This document shows positions 61,800 through 64,000 of a stretch of 64,000 nt of DNA, in pieces. Position 1 is the stretch's first letter. Each line of letters opens with the position of its first letter. Both the position numbers and the translations under genes were made by a program. A model generated the notes under the pieces. The model searched no databases and was not told the origin of the DNA. It saw only the letters and a program-made list of their open reading frames with translations. The stretch is from Metabacillus dongyingensis (GTDB taxonomy: Bacteria > Bacillota > Bacilli > Bacillales > Bacillaceae), in NCBI RefSeq assembly GCF_019933155.2, contig NZ_CP082944.1, forward strand, positions 4,218,001 through 4,282,000, read 5' to 3'.

Positions 61800-61831
61800 T
61801 AAAGAAAAAGCTATGCACTGAGCATAGCTTT
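61800..61831 (-). terminator. Terminator of the second CNNM gene
   Basis: AAAGCTATGC and GCATAGCTTT form a perfect 10-bp stem with a TTCTTT tail. Confidence 0.85.
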
Positions 61832-61844
61832 CATAATAAACAGA

Positions 61845-63179
61845 TTAATTTTCTTCAGCAACAAGTTCTTCTACAGCTTTTTCAAGCTTAAAGATTTCTA
61901 TTACTCTAATCAAGTGGCCTTCCATTTCTTTTGCAAAAAACTCATAGCCATCTAAAATGATGCTTTCTCCTTGCTGGATGTCGATATTTTCTGTCAGCAT
62001 CCATCCGCCGATCGTGTCTACATCCGTATCATCGATATCTAGACCGAGCAGATTATTCACTTCATAGATAAGGACCTTTCCGTCCAGCAAGTAATGGCCT
62101 TCGCCTTTCTTCTGAACCTCAGGAACCTCATCCTGGTCAAATTCATCACGGATCTCTCCAACAATTTCCTCGATAATATCTTCAACTGTTACAAGTCCGG
62201 CCGTTCCGCCGTATTCATCTACGAGAATCGCCATATGAACGCGTTCTTTTTGCATCTTTATTAATAAATCATGAATTGGAATCGATTCGATGACTTGAAT
62301 AACAGGGCGGATATACTTATCAATCGTGCTCTTTTTGCGTTCTTCTTCGGATAATGAAAAAATGTCAGTGAAGATCTCCTTGAGATTAATCATACCAAGG
62401 ACGTGATCTTTGTCTCCGTTTACAACCGGATAGCGAGTATATTTTTCCATACTCATTGTCTCAAGGTTGTCTTGAAACGATTTCTCTACTGAAGCAGCTA
62501 CAATTTCAGTTCGAGGCACCATAATTTCTTTTGCTACACGATCATCAAATTCGAAAATTTTGTTCATATACTTTAATTCAGATTGGTTGATTTCTCCGCT
62601 CTCATAACTTTCTGAAAGAATAATGCGAAGCTCTTCCTCAGTATGAGCAAGCTCATGCTCAGATGCAGGCTTTAGTCCAAAAAGACCTGTTACTACGCGG
62701 GCAGAACCATTTAGCACCCAAATGAATGGGAACATAATACGGTAGAACCAAATCAATGGAGCTGCAAATAAAAGTGTCACAGCCTCTGCTTTTTGGATCG
62801 CTACTGTTTTAGGAGCAAGCTCTCCAATAACAACGTGCAAGAACGTAACAGATGCGAATGCAATACCGAAAGTTATAATATGGGAAACCGATTCGTTAAT
62901 TTCAAAGTTATCGAATACCGGTCTGAGAAGACGTTCCACTGTTGGCTCCCCCAACCACCCAAGACCTAAGGCTGTTACCGTGATTCCTAGCTGACACGCT
63001 GATAAGTATTCATCTAAATGAGTTGTTACTTTTTTTGCAGCCACTGCCCCTTTTTTACCTTCTGCAATCAATTGATCCAATCGTGAACTGCGGATTTTGA
63101 CAATCGCAAATTCTGATGCAACGAAAAAAGCTGTTAAAGCAATTAAAATCGCCACGAATAACAAGTTAACTATGTCCAA
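61845..63179 (-). CDS. CNNM/CorC (HlyC) family membrane protein, paralogue of 503-1816
   Basis: A 444-residue paralogue of the protein at the left end, with the same layout: DUF21 membrane domain ([20 protein letters not shown]), CBS pair ([23 protein letters not shown]), CorC_HlyC tail. Most blocks are identical between the two. The opening GTG (63215) is inside AGGAGGTGA; after an 8-bp hairpin comes TTG 63179, from which both paralogues align exactly (L-D-I-V-N-L against L-I-A-T-N-L). Two divergent copies may serve different metals or conditions; this is inference. Confidence 0.88.
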   Translation of the reverse strand: MDIVNLLFVAILIALTAFFVASEFAIVKIRSSRLDQLIAEGKKGAVAAKKVTTHLDEYLSACQLGITVTALGLGWLGEPTVERLLRPVFDNFEINESVSHIITFGIAFASVTFLHVVIGELAPKTVAIQKAEAVTLLFAAPLIWFYRIMFPFIWVLNGSARVVTGLFGLKPASEHELAHTEEELRIILSESYESGEINQSELKYMNKIFEFDDRVAKEIMVPRTEIVAASVEKSFQDNLETMSMEKYTRYPVVNGDKDHVLGMINLKEIFTDIFSLSEEERKKSTIDKYIRPVIQVIESIPIHDLLIKMQKERVHMAILVDEYGGTAGLVTVEDIIEEIVGEIRDEFDQDEVPEVQKKGEGHYLLDGKVLIYEVNNLLGLDIDDTDVDTIGGWMLTENIDIQQGESIILDGYEFFAKEMEGHLIRVIEIFKLEKAVEELVAEEN

Positions 63180-63184
63180 AACAC

Positions 63185-63220
63185 CCTTATTCCCTAATAG
63201 AGAATAAGGAGTCACCTCCT
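63185..63220 (-). promoter_or_regulatory. Hairpin between Shine-Dalgarno and TTG start, second CNNM gene
   Basis: AGGAGGTGA, 2 nt, CCTTATTC, a 9-nt loop, GAATAAGG, 5 nt, TTG. Perfect 8-bp stem at the same position as in the paralogue at 1823-1854, but with a C-G pair changed to T-A. Confidence 0.55.
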
Positions 63221-63263
63221 AAAATAGTAAGTTATCAGTTTAAAATATCCGTAAACTATAAAA

Positions 63264-63677
63264 TCAATGAAGCAGAATCATTAATGATTGCATAAGCGCC
63301 ATGCTCTGCGGAGAGATGCGGCTTGCTATGATTTCCTGATTTTCCCCATTCATTTTATCAAAAATTGGTTTCAGCTCATTTATTTCATGTTCGAGCTGTT
63401 TCATATGCTTAGCCAGTATTTCGGCTTGTTTGATTAGCTTATCTTCTTCATTGGTTTGACTTCTCTTAAGTTCCAGTCTTTCTTTAATATCCTGCAGACA
63501 CATATTGAATAACTTGCATTCCTCAATAAACTGAATGTCGTTAAGTGCCTGTTCAGAATAGAGGCGATAGTTGGACTTAGAAGTCTTATCTACATGGAGC
63601 AGCCCAATTTGAGTATAGTAATCAATTGTTCTCTTTGATACGTTTGCTAATTTTGCTAGTTCGCCAATTCGATACAA
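63264..63677 (-). CDS. MerR-family transcriptional regulator
   Basis: A 137-residue MerR regulator: winged HTH MYRIGELAKLANVSKRTIDY and YTQIGLLHVDKTSKSNYRLY, then a coiled-coil dimer helix (DKLIKQAEILAKHMKQLEHE) and a short C-terminal part with no metal-binding Cys. Signal unknown. It is directly upstream of the second CNNM gene on the same strand (49 nt), so it may control it. Confidence 0.88.
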   Translation of the reverse strand: MYRIGELAKLANVSKRTIDYYTQIGLLHVDKTSKSNYRLYSEQALNDIQFIEECKLFNMCLQDIKERLELKRSQTNEEDKLIKQAEILAKHMKQLEHEINELKPIFDKMNGENQEIIASRISPQSMALMQSLMILLH

Positions 63678-63810
63678 TGCCCCATCTTATCACCCCAATA
63701 AAAAAAGATTACTCCTATCATACCTTTTTTTTAACTGTACAGTCAAACGTTACGGTTATGGAAGCTGTTCTCTTAACCTGCCCTTCCCCAGTTGTATACT
63801 ATTTGTGACA

Positions 63811-63863
63811 GAGAGGCGCCAGGTTCCATCCAATATAAGGATGGGACCTGGCGCCTCTCTTTT
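63811..63863. terminator. Very strong bidirectional hairpin
   Basis: GAGAGGCGCCAGGT-CCATCC and GGATGG-ACCTGGCGCCTCTC form a 20-bp stem with one mismatch and T5 on the plus side. It lies at the 3' end of the partial sugar-kinase gene. Confidence 0.85.
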
Positions 63864-64000
63864 TACCTGAATACATGCAATCGTTGATTCAGTTCTTTTG
63901 TTTGTTGATATATGTCTTTATATATCTGGTATATTTCTTCATATACGATCACGTTTTCAGGGATTGGGCTGAATTCTTTTTCATACTGAATAAATGTTTC
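63863..64000 (-). CDS. C-terminal end of a probable FGGY-family sugar kinase, runs off the right edge
   Basis: The last 45 residues of a protein enter from the right: YEKEFSPIPENVIVYEEIYQ, then IYKDIYQQTKELNQRL and a stop at 63863. The pattern of a Y-x-x-x-F-x-P/Y-E-x-I-Y-x-x-Y-K tail is like gluconokinase/xylulokinase C-termini. With so little sequence the family is likely but not certain. Confidence 0.6.
   Translation of the reverse strand, partial: ETFIQYEKEFSPIPENVIVYEEIYQIYKDIYQQTKELNQRLHVFR

Overview
The window is chromosomal DNA of a low-GC Gram-positive spore-former of the Bacillaceae. Gene order follows the Bacillus subtilis yug-kin-mrp-com-yue segment closely: yugS-like, yugO, yugN, pgi, yugJ, yuzA, yugI, alaT-alaR, yugF, yugE, patB, kinB, kapB, kapD, yuxJ, pbpD, yuxK, yufK, mrpABCDEFG, yuxO, comA-comP-comX-comQ, degQ, yuzC, yueI, yueG, yueF. 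It is not B. subtilis itself: several genes are inserted between these landmarks and many others are absent. Shine-Dalgarno sites are strong and U-tailed terminators are common. No rRNA, tRNA, CRISPR array or intact insertion sequence was seen.

Layout. 1-5 kb: a broken dicarboxylate/amino-acid symporter, a CNNM-type membrane protein, a family 2 glycosyltransferase, the potassium channel YugO and YugN. 5-7.3 kb: small accessory genes (DUF523, cupin, DinB with a LexA-like box). 7.4-19 kb: central metabolism and amino-acid genes (pgi, yugJ, alaRT, patB), with an inserted ECF sigma/anti-sigma pair and a decayed GNAT gene. 19-27 kb: the KinB/KapB/KapD sporulation-kinase cluster plus a SodC-like lipoprotein, an MFS exporter, PbpD and YuxK. 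28-34 kb: the seven-gene Mrp Na+/H+ antiporter operon. 34.6-36.3 kb: a striking non-coding array of about 32 tandem 52-53 bp units between two convergent genes.

37-45 kb holds the ComQXPA quorum-sensing locus followed by DegQ. The 53-codon comX gene was found by hand between comQ and comP, and degQ (46 codons) carries a ComA-box-like site upstream, so the chain ComX -> ComP -> ComA -> DegQ can be read from the DNA. 45-52 kb holds a chemoreceptor, Pcp, and an Rrf2 regulator whose likely operator (TTGTAACC-N5-GGTTACAA) lies in front of itself and of a DsbA-like gene.

51-54 kb contains what may be a second peptide-signalling module: an NprR-sized HTH-TPR regulator, a divergent 46-codon exported (lipobox) mini-protein, and a secreted subtilisin facing it. 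54-64 kb: YueI, two related single-TM mini-proteins, an HpaB-type flavin monooxygenase convergent with a molybdopterin oxidoreductase, a LacI regulator, YueG, YueF, a second CNNM protein, a MerR regulator and the tail of a probable sugar kinase.

A recurring theme is unusual translation initiation. The two CNNM paralogues each have a hairpin that appears to bridge the Shine-Dalgarno site to a TTG start. Three genes have CTG, and two or three have ATT, as the only well-spaced initiator behind a strong Shine-Dalgarno site.
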